IMG/VR virus record: IMGVR_UViG_3300030331_003119
Coordinates: 1 to 38,025 of that record
DNA: 38,025 bases
From: a virus
Reading direction: 5' to 3' (one strand)
The notes under the pieces are model-generated. The model did not search any database. It worked only from the letters and a program-made list of their open reading frames with translations, and was not told where the DNA came from. The position numbers and the translations under genes are program-made. Positions 22,470 to 31,920 of this stretch are shown here, piece after piece; positions within the stretch are counted from its first letter, which is position 1, and each line of letters begins with the position of its first letter.

Positions 22470-22902
22470 ACCACTTGTAAGTATTTTACCCATTGAACCT
22501 AAAGATATTGAAAGGTTCTGGCCTCTTATGGAATTTATGATAGCAGAGGCTTTAACATTTTCAGGTAAGTATGCTGATCCAGAATGGTTCTTTAGAGAGT
22601 TAAAAAAAGATGTCATGCAATGTTGGATAATGTTTGGCTCAGATGAGTCAGAAGAAAACAAAGTTTTTGGTGTAACTATTGGAAGAATAGCTGAACTTCC
22701 AAATTTTAGTCAGTATGAAATTATAATTTGCACAGGAAAAAGAAGAGAGTTATGGGAAGATAATCTTGTTAAAGAAATAACTAATTTTGCAAAACATAAT
22801 AAATGTAAAAGATTAAGCATAATGGCCAGACCTGGTTGGGAAAGAGTATCTAAAGACTGGGGTTGGAAAAAGAAACACGTACAATTAGAGAAATGGATAT
22901 AA
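22444..22902 (+). CDS. T7 gp13-like internal virion protein (GNAT fold)
   Basis: A 152-residue protein with a GNAT-like layout: an N-terminal IEPKDIERFWPLMEFMIAEA helix, ADPEWFFRELKKDVMQCWIMF, a strand pair NKVFGVTIGRIAEL, YEIIICTGKRR, a helix (LVKEITNFAKHNKCKRLSIM) and ARPGWERVSKDWGWKKKHVQL. This matches the T7 gp13 family, which is needed for virion assembly and not thought to act as an acetyltransferase. It overlaps the preceding gene by 26 nt and sits in the ejection-protein module as expected. Confidence 0.75.
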   Translation: MATAQKKIKPLVSILPIEPKDIERFWPLMEFMIAEALTFSGKYADPEWFFRELKKDVMQCWIMFGSDESEENKVFGVTIGRIAELPNFSQYEIIICTGKRRELWEDNLVKEITNFAKHNKCKRLSIMARPGWERVSKDWGWKKKHVQLEKWI

Positions 22903-22903
22903 T

Positions 22904-23755
22904 ATGAGTTTTTTTGGAGGAGGAAGATCATCACAACCTGCACCACCTGCAGCTCAAACACAATTTGTTAGAGAGGCTCCTGGTATAGAGGAACGTAAAA
23001 TTGAGTTGATGGACATTGCAAGACAAGTTGCACAACAACCAATTGATCTTCCTGATGTCCAAGCAGCACCCGCAGGTGCTTTAGAACAATTAGGTTTTAC
23101 ACAAGCTGGAACAACAGGTGTAGGAGCTCCTACAGTAGCTCAAGGTATTGCTCAAATCCAGGCAGCAGCAGCTCCAGTGGGTCAAGCACAAATAAATCAA
23201 TTTTTAAATCCATATCAATCTTACGTTACAGATGAAATTGCAAGACAAGGTCAGATTGCACAAAATCAATTAGCTGCTAGAGCAGTTGATGCAGGTGCGT
23301 TTGGCGGAGCAAGAGAAGGCGTTCAACAAGCAGAGCTACAGGCAAGAACTCTTGAAGCTATGGGAAGAGCAAACGCTTTAGGTTTTGGACAAGCTTTAGG
23401 TGCAGCTCAAAATCAACAAAGAGTTGGTTTAGCTGCAGGACAACAATTAGGAAATCTTGGAGCAGGGCAACAACAAATGGCAACTAGAGACATTCAAACG
23501 TTGTTAGGCGCGGGTGGTGTGCAAAGACAACTTGCACAACAAGCATTAGATGCACAAAGAGCATCAACTTTACAACAACAATATGAACCTTATCAAAGGG
23601 CTGAATTCTTAGCTAACCTATATGCTGCAGGACCTAAAACTCAATCAGGAGTTACGATTGGCACACAACCAACTACAAGTCCATTAGCACAAGCAGTAGG
23701 AACGGGTATAGGAGCATTCACAGCTTATCAAGGTTTAAATCCTCAAGGAGTGTAA
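22904..23755 (+). CDS. Internal virion (ejection) protein, gp14-like position
   Basis: 283 residues, extremely rich in Gln, Ala and Gly (for example QNQLAARAVDAGAFGGAREG and GLAAGQQLGNLGAGQQQ), predicted to be mostly helical. The N terminus is Gly/Ser/Pro-rich. The position between gp13-like and larger internal proteins matches T7 gp14, which forms a channel during genome ejection; similarity in sequence is not visible, so the role is positional. It shares its last base with the next start. Confidence 0.65.
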   Translation: MSFFGGGRSSQPAPPAAQTQFVREAPGIEERKIELMDIARQVAQQPIDLPDVQAAPAGALEQLGFTQAGTTGVGAPTVAQGIAQIQAAAAPVGQAQINQFLNPYQSYVTDEIARQGQIAQNQLAARAVDAGAFGGAREGVQQAELQARTLEAMGRANALGFGQALGAAQNQQRVGLAAGQQLGNLGAGQQQMATRDIQTLLGAGGVQRQLAQQALDAQRASTLQQQYEPYQRAEFLANLYAAGPKTQSGVTIGTQPTTSPLAQAVGTGIGAFTAYQGLNPQGV

Positions 23756-25917
23756 TGTCCATAAATAAAATTTTAAATAGACCTTTGTTTAGAAAAGAAG
23801 CTTTAAAAAAAGGCCACCTCAAACCAATAAGTAAACAATTAGGTGGTGAAATAAGAGCTTTACCAAGTCCTTTTTTTGGTCCACCAAAACCAACTTTGGG
23901 TCAAAATATTATGAGAAGTTTACCAGTAAGAGCGGTAACAGGTTTAGGAAGAGGTTTAATGAACCCTGTTATTTTAGGAGGTTATGCAGGAGGTAAAAAA
24001 GTTGCAGATGCTTTTGCCATAGAAAATCCTTTAACACGAGAAGGTATTGGATTAGCTGGATCTATAGGTGCAACTAGATTACCTGGTGCGGCAGCAATTG
24101 GATCTATGGGTATGGGTCCTCAAGCAGGTATTTTAGCTGCTTTAGGCTTAGGTTATATGGGAATGAAAGATCAACAAAGATTTGATGCATTGACTCCTCA
24201 ACAACAAGCAGCAGAAAGAGCAGAACAAGAAAATTTTGCAAGATCTGTTGAAAGCGATGGTGGTATCTCTCCAAATATTTTTACAAGAGCAAAACCTAAA
24301 CCAAATATTTTTCAACAAAATAAAAATATTACTGAAGTAAGACCTGAAGGAGGTGGTAGAGGTAAAAAACCATCACAAGTAAATGTTGACGTGGCTACTG
24401 AACCTCAAAATACAACAGAAGTTGCTGGAACGAAAAAAATTGATACAGCTAAAATTGCAGAGAACGCGATGGAGTTTCCAAATCCACAATTAAACTTACC
24501 AGTTGCTGAAGAAAAAAAAGAAGAATTTAACCCATTGCAACCTGGTAAACAAAAAGAAGATTCGCCTAAAGGTGCGGGACGAGGGTTACAAGCTGATTTA
24601 GATGCGTTACAAAAGGATTCACCATTCATGCAACAGCTTGACGTAGCAAAACAAATTGCAAAAGAAATGAGAGGAGGCAGAACATCTAATTCTAATCTTA
24701 TTTTTTTAAGTAATTTAGCATCAGGATTATTAACGGGAACGACTAGAAAATCAGGTTTAGGAGGTGCAGTTGAAGTGTTTGGTAAGGCACTTGGACCAGC
24801 CGTAAATAATATGGTTATGGTAAAAATGAAAGAGGATGAGATAAATCAAAACTTGTTGGGTAGAGCCATGGAATTTACAACAGATTTTTTAAAAGCACAA
24901 AATGATGCATACGAATTACCTGACACTGATGAAGTTGGTGTAATTCAAAGAACAAATGCAGATGGAGAATTGGTAAATGTTGCTGGACGTAGACTTAAAG
25001 ATGGAACTTTACAAATAAATACAGGACAAATAGGTCGGAATGGTAGAAACATATTTGTAACAGTTCCTGGAAGAGATGTAAATTTCATAGCAGACAAAGA
25101 CAAAAATAAAGATACTTTGGAACTAGCTGGTGATCTTGCAGGTAAATATGCAGCACTAAATTTAATTAATAGAAGTTTAGGAATTATTTTAGAAGAAAAA
25201 GCAGATGCTGGTGTAGGTGGAGCAATACAATTGTATGGTGGTCGTTTAACTAGAGCGTTAGGTGATGTATTTGACTTTGTTAAACCTTCAGGAAATAACA
25301 GAGCTGAATTAAATAGATCAGGTAGAGCTATATTTGAACTTGAAAGAGATAAGGCTGCTAGGCGATTAGTAAATGCTGGTGAATATGAAACAAAAGATGA
25401 AGCAAAAAGATTTTTAGATAAAACTTTTGGAAATTATAATAAAATAAAAACTAATTACTTTAATGAGGCTAAGAGGAGATTAGAAGGTGGTAAATCACTA
25501 GATTATGAAAGACTTGCAATTAATGAAACAGTTTTAGTTTACAAATTAGCTAATTCTTTAAAATCAAAAGATAGATTAACACAAAAAGATATTGAAATGG
25601 CAAAAAATCTTGTAAGAGTATTCCCATTCTTAAGAGGTGAAACAGACGTAACAGCATCACTTCAAGCTACGGCAGAAACAATTCTTGACGATATTAAACA
25701 AAATGAAAGAATGTATCTTAAAGCTGGAGGAGCTTCTTCTTATTTAGAAAATGAAAGAAGAGCATACGGTCTTGATACTAGACCATTCCAAGGTGACAGT
25801 CAAATTGATGTGAGAGCAAAAGAACTACAGGACTTGACTGAAGAAGAATTAGAACAAAAATTTAATATAGTTACACCACTTGTTGGTCAAACAGGTCGTG
25901 GAACTCAAAGAGGTTAA
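23755..25917 (+). CDS. Large internal virion protein
   Basis: 720 residues. Residues 55-145 hold Gly/Ala/Met-rich hydrophobic stretches (GLAGSIGATRLPGAAAIGSM, AGILAALGLGYMGMK). A Pro/Asn-rich linker follows to about residue 290, then a helical, charged C-terminal half (QLDVAKQIAKEMRGG, MVKMKEDEINQNLLGRAMEF, LIFLSNLASGLLTG). No enzyme motif is recognised. The layout fits an ejection protein with a membrane-active N-terminal part. It starts on the last base of the previous gene. Confidence 0.65.
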   Translation: MSINKILNRPLFRKEALKKGHLKPISKQLGGEIRALPSPFFGPPKPTLGQNIMRSLPVRAVTGLGRGLMNPVILGGYAGGKKVADAFAIENPLTREGIGLAGSIGATRLPGAAAIGSMGMGPQAGILAALGLGYMGMKDQQRFDALTPQQQAAERAEQENFARSVESDGGISPNIFTRAKPKPNIFQQNKNITEVRPEGGGRGKKPSQVNVDVATEPQNTTEVAGTKKIDTAKIAENAMEFPNPQLNLPVAEEKKEEFNPLQPGKQKEDSPKGAGRGLQADLDALQKDSPFMQQLDVAKQIAKEMRGGRTSNSNLIFLSNLASGLLTGTTRKSGLGGAVEVFGKALGPAVNNMVMVKMKEDEINQNLLGRAMEFTTDFLKAQNDAYELPDTDEVGVIQRTNADGELVNVAGRRLKDGTLQINTGQIGRNGRNIFVTVPGRDVNFIADKDKNKDTLELAGDLAGKYAALNLINRSLGIILEEKADAGVGGAIQLYGGRLTRALGDVFDFVKPSGNNRAELNRSGRAIFELERDKAARRLVNAGEYETKDEAKRFLDKTFGNYNKIKTNYFNEAKRRLEGGKSLDYERLAINETVLVYKLANSLKSKDRLTQKDIEMAKNLVRVFPFLRGETDVTASLQATAETILDDIKQNERMYLKAGGASSYLENERRAYGLDTRPFQGDSQIDVRAKELQDLTEEELEQKFNIVTPLVGQTGRGTQRG

Positions 25918-25918
25918 T

Positions 25919-28900
25919 ATGAGTGAATTTATTGAAAATCTTCAAAAACAATTAGATGATAAAACTCTTAATCCAGAAAATTTAACTAATGAACAGAAAT
26001 CTATAATTGATGAATTAATTAGAAGAAAAAAATTAAAAGGTCCAACCACTCAACAACTTACAGAAATGAGAGAAGGCGCAAGGGAGGATATTGTAAGTGA
26101 AAAAGAATTTCTTCAACAACCTTTAAAAGCATCAACTGGCGTTGGTTCACCTACTTATGAATTAGCGGGTGACGTTGCTGGTAGTATTTTTCCATATGCT
26201 TATAACAGAAAAGAAATTTTTAAAGCTGCTAAAGATGGAATTTTAAATACCAAGGGGACTGGTTTTTTTGTAGAACAAGCCGATAAACTATCAAGAGCTT
26301 TACCAGGAAGATTTAAATTATTTGGTGGTGCAATTAGAGGTATTGGTAAACTTTTAAATCCATTATCAAGAGCTTATCGAGGCCCACTTTTAAAAACTGA
26401 AATTCAGTCTGTATTAGGAGGAACTCTAGGAGCAGGAGCAGGAGCTTTTACATATGATACATTAAATGAACAAGTGGGTGTAACTGTTGCCTCAGCACTT
26501 GCAGACGATTTATCTGAAATACCAGAGGGTGAAGTAGAGAGAGACCAACTTGTAAATACAGCAGTAGCAATGAAAAATGCTTTATTGTTTAACACAGGAG
26601 CATCTATATTATCTCCATTTGTTTTTGGACCTTTTGGCAAACTATTAAAAAATGGTTTTGGCACAGTAGGACCTAAACAAAAAGAACTTGCTATGTTTGC
26701 AAGAGACAAAGGTTTACCTTTACCTATGCTATCGGCTCTTAAAGAAGGACAAGGAACTTTTTCAGGACTTGGAAGAAATTTTTTTAAATTTATGGGGGTA
26801 TTCCCACTTGTAGCTCCTATTGGTAAAGTTGCAAAATCTGAGGCAGAAATTGCCGGAGGTAAAAGATATCTTGAAGATTTACAAGCTTACTCTCCACTAC
26901 TAAAAGTAAGTGCAATAAACAGCAGTGTTCGAAAACAAGCTGAAAAGGTGTTTATTCAAAATACGGATCTTTATAATAGTGCTTATAAACAATTTGATAA
27001 TTTAGCTGTTAATTCAGGAAACCCTAGAATGATTAGTTTAAAAAAGACACAACAAGCGGCAAGAGAATTTATTGAGGAAAACGCAGAACAATTTCCTGAG
27101 TTTCAACAATATTTAGGAGTTAGAAATATTGAGGCGGCACCTTTAAAAGACATTGAAAAAATACTAACAATGCAAGGTGATCCTATAAACATGTTTATGA
27201 AAGCGATGCTTCAAATAGGTGATAACAATTTACTTTCACCAAAACAATTTAAGGGTGTTATGACAATGTTAAACAATGCAATTGAAGGTAGTCGTTACTC
27301 TACACTTAAAGATAATATGTTTATTATGCGTGAAGCTATGGAAACAGATTTTGCAAGGTTTGGTAACGACATTGAAAATCTTTCATATTTTTTAAAAGAT
27401 GAAGGCATAAAAGCAACTTATGATACTATTCAATCTACAAGTGGTAAAAATTTAGCTGATCAATTTTTAGAAAAAAGTAGAGACTCAGCAAGGTTATTAA
27501 AAGACCAATTAATGTTAGCAAATAAAATTTTTGCTGATGTACAAGGATTTTATCAACTCTCTCCAGTAATACAAACGTTAAGAAAATTTGACAGAAACGC
27601 TTTTACGGCAAAAAGTTTAGAGGGATTTCAGGGGGCTGGAACTCAATACAGAGATCAATTATTTAAAAACATTGGACAAGCAGTCTTTGAAAATGATTCA
27701 GTTGATGCACTTGTTCAATTTAAAAAATTAATAGGTGCAGAGGGTTCTTCAGAAATTGGAGTAAAAGCTACGGAGGGTGGTGAAAATTTATTTAAAGCTG
27801 TTCAAGCAAAATATGCTTTCAATAAATTTTTAAGAGCTTTTAAAAGCCCCTCTGATGCTGGTGCAAATTCATTAATTAATTTTGTTGATGAAGATGTATC
27901 AATAAAATCTGGTACAAAATATTTAACTGATACTTTGAAAGTAATGACTCGTGATGAAAAACGTGCCCTAAAAGATTTTAGTATCAAAGAAGTTAAAAAA
28001 AATAACGGTATATTTGATGTTACAGAATTAAAATTTGGTGCTGATGATTTTGCTGAGTTTGATGCTGACAAATTTATGAGATCTTTTGGTATTGCAAATT
28101 CATTTGATGAGGGTGGTAGAAGAAAAATACAATATATGCTTGGTAATAAAGGTGCAGAAGAATTTTATAATTTTGCATCTTATATGAAAGCGATTGGTGA
28201 AACACAAATTTCCGACCCTTCTCAATTTTTAGCTAGAAGATTAACACTTGGTGGAGGATTAATTGGAGGTTTAGGTTTAGCCTTTGGAGGTTCTGGACTT
28301 ATAGCTGCTGCTGCTTTTCTTTTACTATCAAGAAGAGCTGGACAAATTTTGTCAGACCCTATTGCTATAAGAGCTATGAATGACGCTCTTTTGCCAGATG
28401 AAACATTAAAAATATTAAGAGGTGAAAAGCTTGGAACAGGAACGCCTAAAGCAACTTTTTTACCTGGCAGAGATTACTATTCAGGAAGAAGTGTGCAAAC
28501 TGTAGTGGACGCTTTAAAAGTAAATAGTGTATTAGGTAAAACAAAAGCTGTAACAGAGTCAGCTATGAAATTAGGGATGACAAGAAAAAGAGATGCTTTA
28601 GCAAGATTAATAAATTATTTAGCAGAAGAAGATAAAGATATACCAAAAGTTGATCCAAAAACTATTAGTGAAGCTGAAATAATTGATAGGTTATCTGAAT
28701 TACCTATGTCTATTCCAGAGCCAATATTTAAAGATAACATACCAGAAAAGGTTGATGAGGTAATGTTTGCAAATGATTTTAGTAATTCATCAGGTGATAC
28801 AAATGAAGATAATAACTTAGTTGGAATGATTAATAGATCAATTCAGAATAACGCAATAATAGAGAATCAAGAATTGGAAGCACAAAGACAAGAAGATTCT

Positions 28901-29047
28901 TCAGTCATGGGTGATTTACAATTACAAAGTCCTGTTCAAGAAACAGCGCAAACCGGACAAGTAGTGAACCCGCAACAATTTGCAGCTTTATTTCCAGATG
29001 ATTCTTTAGGAGCTCAGATAGCACAACGAGGTACTAGAAATGTCTAA
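25919..29047 (+). CDS. Very large internal virion protein (gp16-like position)
   Basis: 1042 residues, the longest gene of the window. I chose the ATG at 25919, preceded by AGAGG, over an in-frame TTG at 25880 inside the previous gene. The chain is mostly helical. Hydrophobic Gly/Ala stretches lie near residue 170 (SVLGGTLGAGAGAF), near 230 (LLFNTGASILSPFVFGPFG) and near 790 (GGGLIGGLGLAFGGSGLIAA). No lysozyme or transglycosylase motif is visible, unlike T7 gp16. Length, position and hydrophobic patches suggest the main genome-ejection protein. The C terminus is Gln-rich. Confidence 0.7.
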   Translation: MSEFIENLQKQLDDKTLNPENLTNEQKSIIDELIRRKKLKGPTTQQLTEMREGAREDIVSEKEFLQQPLKASTGVGSPTYELAGDVAGSIFPYAYNRKEIFKAAKDGILNTKGTGFFVEQADKLSRALPGRFKLFGGAIRGIGKLLNPLSRAYRGPLLKTEIQSVLGGTLGAGAGAFTYDTLNEQVGVTVASALADDLSEIPEGEVERDQLVNTAVAMKNALLFNTGASILSPFVFGPFGKLLKNGFGTVGPKQKELAMFARDKGLPLPMLSALKEGQGTFSGLGRNFFKFMGVFPLVAPIGKVAKSEAEIAGGKRYLEDLQAYSPLLKVSAINSSVRKQAEKVFIQNTDLYNSAYKQFDNLAVNSGNPRMISLKKTQQAAREFIEENAEQFPEFQQYLGVRNIEAAPLKDIEKILTMQGDPINMFMKAMLQIGDNNLLSPKQFKGVMTMLNNAIEGSRYSTLKDNMFIMREAMETDFARFGNDIENLSYFLKDEGIKATYDTIQSTSGKNLADQFLEKSRDSARLLKDQLMLANKIFADVQGFYQLSPVIQTLRKFDRNAFTAKSLEGFQGAGTQYRDQLFKNIGQAVFENDSVDALVQFKKLIGAEGSSEIGVKATEGGENLFKAVQAKYAFNKFLRAFKSPSDAGANSLINFVDEDVSIKSGTKYLTDTLKVMTRDEKRALKDFSIKEVKKNNGIFDVTELKFGADDFAEFDADKFMRSFGIANSFDEGGRRKIQYMLGNKGAEEFYNFASYMKAIGETQISDPSQFLARRLTLGGGLIGGLGLAFGGSGLIAAAAFLLLSRRAGQILSDPIAIRAMNDALLPDETLKILRGEKLGTGTPKATFLPGRDYYSGRSVQTVVDALKVNSVLGKTKAVTESAMKLGMTRKRDALARLINYLAEEDKDIPKVDPKTISEAEIIDRLSELPMSIPEPIFKDNIPEKVDEVMFANDFSNSSGDTNEDNNLVGMINRSIQNNAIIENQELEAQRQEDSSVMGDLQLQSPVQETAQTGQVVNPQQFAALFPDDSLGAQIAQRGTRNV

Positions 29048-29228
29048 AGAAGCTTTACAAAAAATAGAATCGCATGAAAAACTTTGTAGAATAATGCAAA
29101 AACAAACCCATGATAAAATTCATAATTTAGAAAAAGCAGTAAGCAGAATAGAAAAAATAATGTTGACTTCTGCAGGTGTATTAATTACAGGTATGGCTAG
29201 TGTCATAATTGTATTAATCACAAAATGA
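29040..29228 (+). CDS. XhlA-like small membrane protein, holin candidate
   Basis: A 62-residue protein: an N-terminal coiled-coil-prone helix (SHEKLCRIMQKQTHDKIHNLEKAV) followed by one C-terminal transmembrane segment (about residues 42-60, LTSAGVLITGMASVIIVLI) and a final Lys. This is the layout of haemolysin XhlA/holin-like phage proteins. It overlaps the ejection protein by 8 nt and the exonuclease by 4 nt (ATGA). With the M15 peptidase 24 kb away, a split lysis system is possible. Confidence 0.65.
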   Translation: MSKEALQKIESHEKLCRIMQKQTHDKIHNLEKAVSRIEKIMLTSAGVLITGMASVIIVLITK

Positions 29229-29878
29229 AGTTAAATAAAAAATATCCTTACAAACATTATAATAGATTCTCAGATACAACCGGCAGAAAATATTTAGTTG
29301 ATAATATAAAAGTCCCTTCAGTAACAACAATTTTAGGAGCCACAAAAGATAAAAGATTTTTAGATAATTGGCGTAGGCGTATTGGTGACAAAGAAGCAGA
29401 TCGAATCATGAGACAAGCATCGACTGTAGGAACAGAAATGCACCAAGTCCTTGAATATTATCTTACAGGTCAAGGTTATTACAATGCAGCTGAAGAGGGC
29501 ACTAAACCTAGAATGATGGCAAAAACCATTTTGGACAACATTAAACTAGATGAAGTGTGGGGTAATGAAATAAGCCTTGAATATAAAAATCAATTTGCAG
29601 GAACTTGTGATCTAACAGCAGTTGCATATGGTAAACCCAGTATAGTTGATTGGAAGCAATCAAATAGGCCAAAAAAAGAAGAATGGGTAGAGGACTATAA
29701 ACTACAGCTAGGTGCCTATTATTTAGCCCATACAACGAACTACGGGCCCATAGAACAGGGGGTAATTAGTATTTGCACCCGTGACCTCCAATATCAGGAA
29801 TTTAGGCTCTCAGAGGCTGATTTGAAAGAATATGCAGATAAATTTTTATTAAGAGTTGATCAATTTAATAAATTATAA
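29225..29878 (+). CDS. PD-(D/E)XK exonuclease
   Basis: A 217-residue nuclease of the RecB/lambda-exonuclease-like superfamily. Visible motifs are GTEMH at 69-73, a Glu-rich strand WGNEISLEY near 112-120, GTCDL with D129, VDWKQS with D142 and K144, and DYKLQLGAYYLA near 157-168. Family members digest DNA during replication or recombination, or degrade host DNA for nucleotides. This is the first gene of the replication block. It converges on the reverse-strand helicase with a 6-base overlap of coding ends. Confidence 0.85.
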   Translation: MKLNKKYPYKHYNRFSDTTGRKYLVDNIKVPSVTTILGATKDKRFLDNWRRRIGDKEADRIMRQASTVGTEMHQVLEYYLTGQGYYNAAEEGTKPRMMAKTILDNIKLDEVWGNEISLEYKNQFAGTCDLTAVAYGKPSIVDWKQSNRPKKEEWVEDYKLQLGAYYLAHTTNYGPIEQGVISICTRDLQYQEFRLSEADLKEYADKFLLRVDQFNKL

Positions 29879-31300
29879 CAACCAGTCTTTAAGGTCTTCT
29901 TCTCCCAAAGTTTTAGCAGCTATTTGACCCTTACTTACTAAAGACTTCATTATTGCTTCATCTAGGGTATTTTTAGCTACAATATCAATATAAACAACAG
30001 AACCCTTTTGACCCATTCTGTGCGCTCTATCTTCTGATTGTTTACGCACTTCTAAATTGTAGTTATTTGAGTAATAAATTACTGTATTACAAGCAGTAAG
30101 AGTAAGACCAAACCCACCAGTAGTTGGGTTGCCAACAAGAAATCTACACGTTGGATCCTTCTGTATACGTTCAACAGCCTTTTTTCTATTTTCAACATTA
30201 ACTTCTCCATAGATAGATACGACAGCATTGTTGCCATATTTTTTTTGCAAAAACATTATAATTTCTTTAATATTATAAATATAGTTAGCCCAGATAATAA
30301 CTTTACCATCTGTTTCCTCTAATATCTCCTCTAGTGTATTTAATTTTGATTTATGTAAAGCCATAATTTGACCATCATCATTTTTAGTAAAACCATTACA
30401 TACCTGATGTAATTTTATTATTTCAGTAAGTTTATTTGAAAAAGATATGGTACTATCCTCAACGATAGCTAGAGCGGTTGTTCTGAGTTTTTCATAAATT
30501 TTTTTACCTTCACCCTCTAATTCTATATATCTTTTCTGACGAATTTTTGGTTTTAAATCAAGACATTGATCCTTTCTAATCCTAGTAGAAAATTGTTGTA
30601 ATTTTGTTTCTAACTCTTCCAGGCGTTTATAGTATTTAGGCACACTGATAAATCTACCTGAACCCACTTGTATGTCAGTCATTTCAGCATATCTATTTCT
30701 AAAAGCTAAGTAACTAGAAAAACCTAATAGTTCTGGACTTAAAAATTGACATTGTGTATAAAGGTCTAATGGAGATTTTGTTATTGGCGATCCTGTTAAT
30801 ATGCGCCTTATACGAGACAATGATCTTAATCCTAAAATGTTTTTTGTTCTTTTTGCTGATCTGTTTTTTATTGTGGTTGATTCATCCAGTGCTACAAAAT
30901 TTAATTTATTTGTAGATAAATAATTTACACAAGCATTAAATCCTCTTTTAGTTGATAGTGCTTCCACGTTGATTAGAAAGATTCTAAGTTTATTTGTTTT
31001 GTTAAGCTTTTCGAAATCTTTAGGTTTATCTAAATTCCATTTATATATTTTATATTCAACAGCTTTTGGTAAATGTGTTTGTATTTCAGTTTCCCATACT
31101 GTATAAACTGACTTAGGTGCTATGATTAACGCTGATGTTATTTGTTTTTTGAAAAACAAATAAGCCATGTTATCTATTGTAACTTTTGTTTTTCCAGTGC
31201 CCATTTCCATAAAGTATGCCCACTGCATTTTTTCTGCAGATTGATTTAAAGCATTCCTTTGATGTTCATAAGGAATTGTCTTATACGGGTATTTCCACAT
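29873..31300 (-). CDS. SNF2-like superfamily 2 helicase/ATPase
   Basis: A 475-residue ATPase with a full set of SF2 motifs. MEMGTGKTKV carries the Walker A at 34-38, LNFVALDESTTIKN is the DEAH-like motif II (DEST), and LTGSPITKSPLDLYTQC, VIIWANYIYNIKEI, GGFGLTLTACNTVIYY and RKQSEDRAHRMGQKG follow. These are typical of SNF2-type proteins. It probably remodels or unwinds DNA in replication or repair. I chose the ATG at 31300 because MWKYPYKTIPYEHQ matches the usual N terminus and a longer frame would run into the divergent gene. It is the only gene on the reverse strand. Confidence 0.9.
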   Translation of the reverse strand: MWKYPYKTIPYEHQRNALNQSAEKMQWAYFMEMGTGKTKVTIDNMAYLFFKKQITSALIIAPKSVYTVWETEIQTHLPKAVEYKIYKWNLDKPKDFEKLNKTNKLRIFLINVEALSTKRGFNACVNYLSTNKLNFVALDESTTIKNRSAKRTKNILGLRSLSRIRRILTGSPITKSPLDLYTQCQFLSPELLGFSSYLAFRNRYAEMTDIQVGSGRFISVPKYYKRLEELETKLQQFSTRIRKDQCLDLKPKIRQKRYIELEGEGKKIYEKLRTTALAIVEDSTISFSNKLTEIIKLHQVCNGFTKNDDGQIMALHKSKLNTLEEILEETDGKVIIWANYIYNIKEIIMFLQKKYGNNAVVSIYGEVNVENRKKAVERIQKDPTCRFLVGNPTTGGFGLTLTACNTVIYYSNNYNLEVRKQSEDRAHRMGQKGSVVYIDIVAKNTLDEAIMKSLVSKGQIAAKTLGEEDLKDWLL

Positions 31301-31310
31301 CCTATACACA

Positions 31311-31338
31311 TATATATTTTTTTTGTTTACAAGATCAA
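31311..31338 (-). promoter_or_regulatory. Candidate reverse promoter, leaderless helicase transcript
   Basis: On the reverse strand TTGATC (31338-31333) and TATATA (31316-31311) are 16 bases apart, and the spacer ends in eight A residues. The predicted start point, about 7 bases on, is within a few bases of the ATG at 31300, and no spaced Shine-Dalgarno exists. The whole divergent gap is 70 bases (31301-31370). Confidence 0.35.
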
Positions 31339-31370
31339 GTAAATAATTTAAGACCCCAACAGGAGGATTT

Positions 31371-31910
31371 ATGGATATTGAAAAAATGTCAAATTTAGAC
31401 ATTAGTCAAGATAGTGTAAAATCTATTTCTGATAAATGTAATCAACTCAAAGACCTTCAAACTCAAATTGAAAATGCAGAAGAAAAATTAAAAACTTTAA
31501 AAAATCAATCGAGAGATTTGGAGGAGAGAATAATTCCAGAGATGATGCAGGAAGCCGGTGTATCTTTGCTTAAATTAGCTGATGGGTCAACTGTAGAAGT
31601 TAAACCATTCTATGCAGCAAAAATTCCTGAGTCACGTGTTGATGAAGCCTTCGGTTATTTAAGAAGTAATGGATTCGAAGATTTAATTAAGAATACTGTT
31701 ACTGCTTCATTTGGTCGAGGACAAGACAACCAAGTCTCTGAATTAATAAATGTGTGTGAGAAGTTTGGTTTTAACTATAATAAAAAAGAAAAAGTTGAAC
31801 CTATGACTTTAAAGGCATTTGTTAAAGAACAAGTTGAGGGCGGTAAAAAATTACCATTTGATTTGTTCGGTGTGTACATCGCAAATAAAACGAAAATAAC
31901 AAATAAATAA
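31371..31910 (+). CDS. Coiled-coil protein of the replication module
   Basis: A 179-residue soluble protein. Residues about 20-55 are a strong coiled coil (KDLQTQIENAEEKLKTLKNQ, DLEERIIPEMMQEAG), followed by a short beta unit (LLKLADGSTVEVKPFYAAKI) and helical domain. I recognise the layout from marine phages next to single-strand-binding-like proteins and primases, but know no function; a Gam-like or host-nuclease inhibitor role is only a guess from layout. AGGAGG precedes the ATG by four bases. Confidence 0.65.
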   Translation: MDIEKMSNLDISQDSVKSISDKCNQLKDLQTQIENAEEKLKTLKNQSRDLEERIIPEMMQEAGVSLLKLADGSTVEVKPFYAAKIPESRVDEAFGYLRSNGFEDLIKNTVTASFGRGQDNQVSELINVCEKFGFNYNKKEKVEPMTLKAFVKEQVEGGKKLPFDLFGVYIANKTKITNK

Positions 31911-31920
31911 TAGGTAACAT

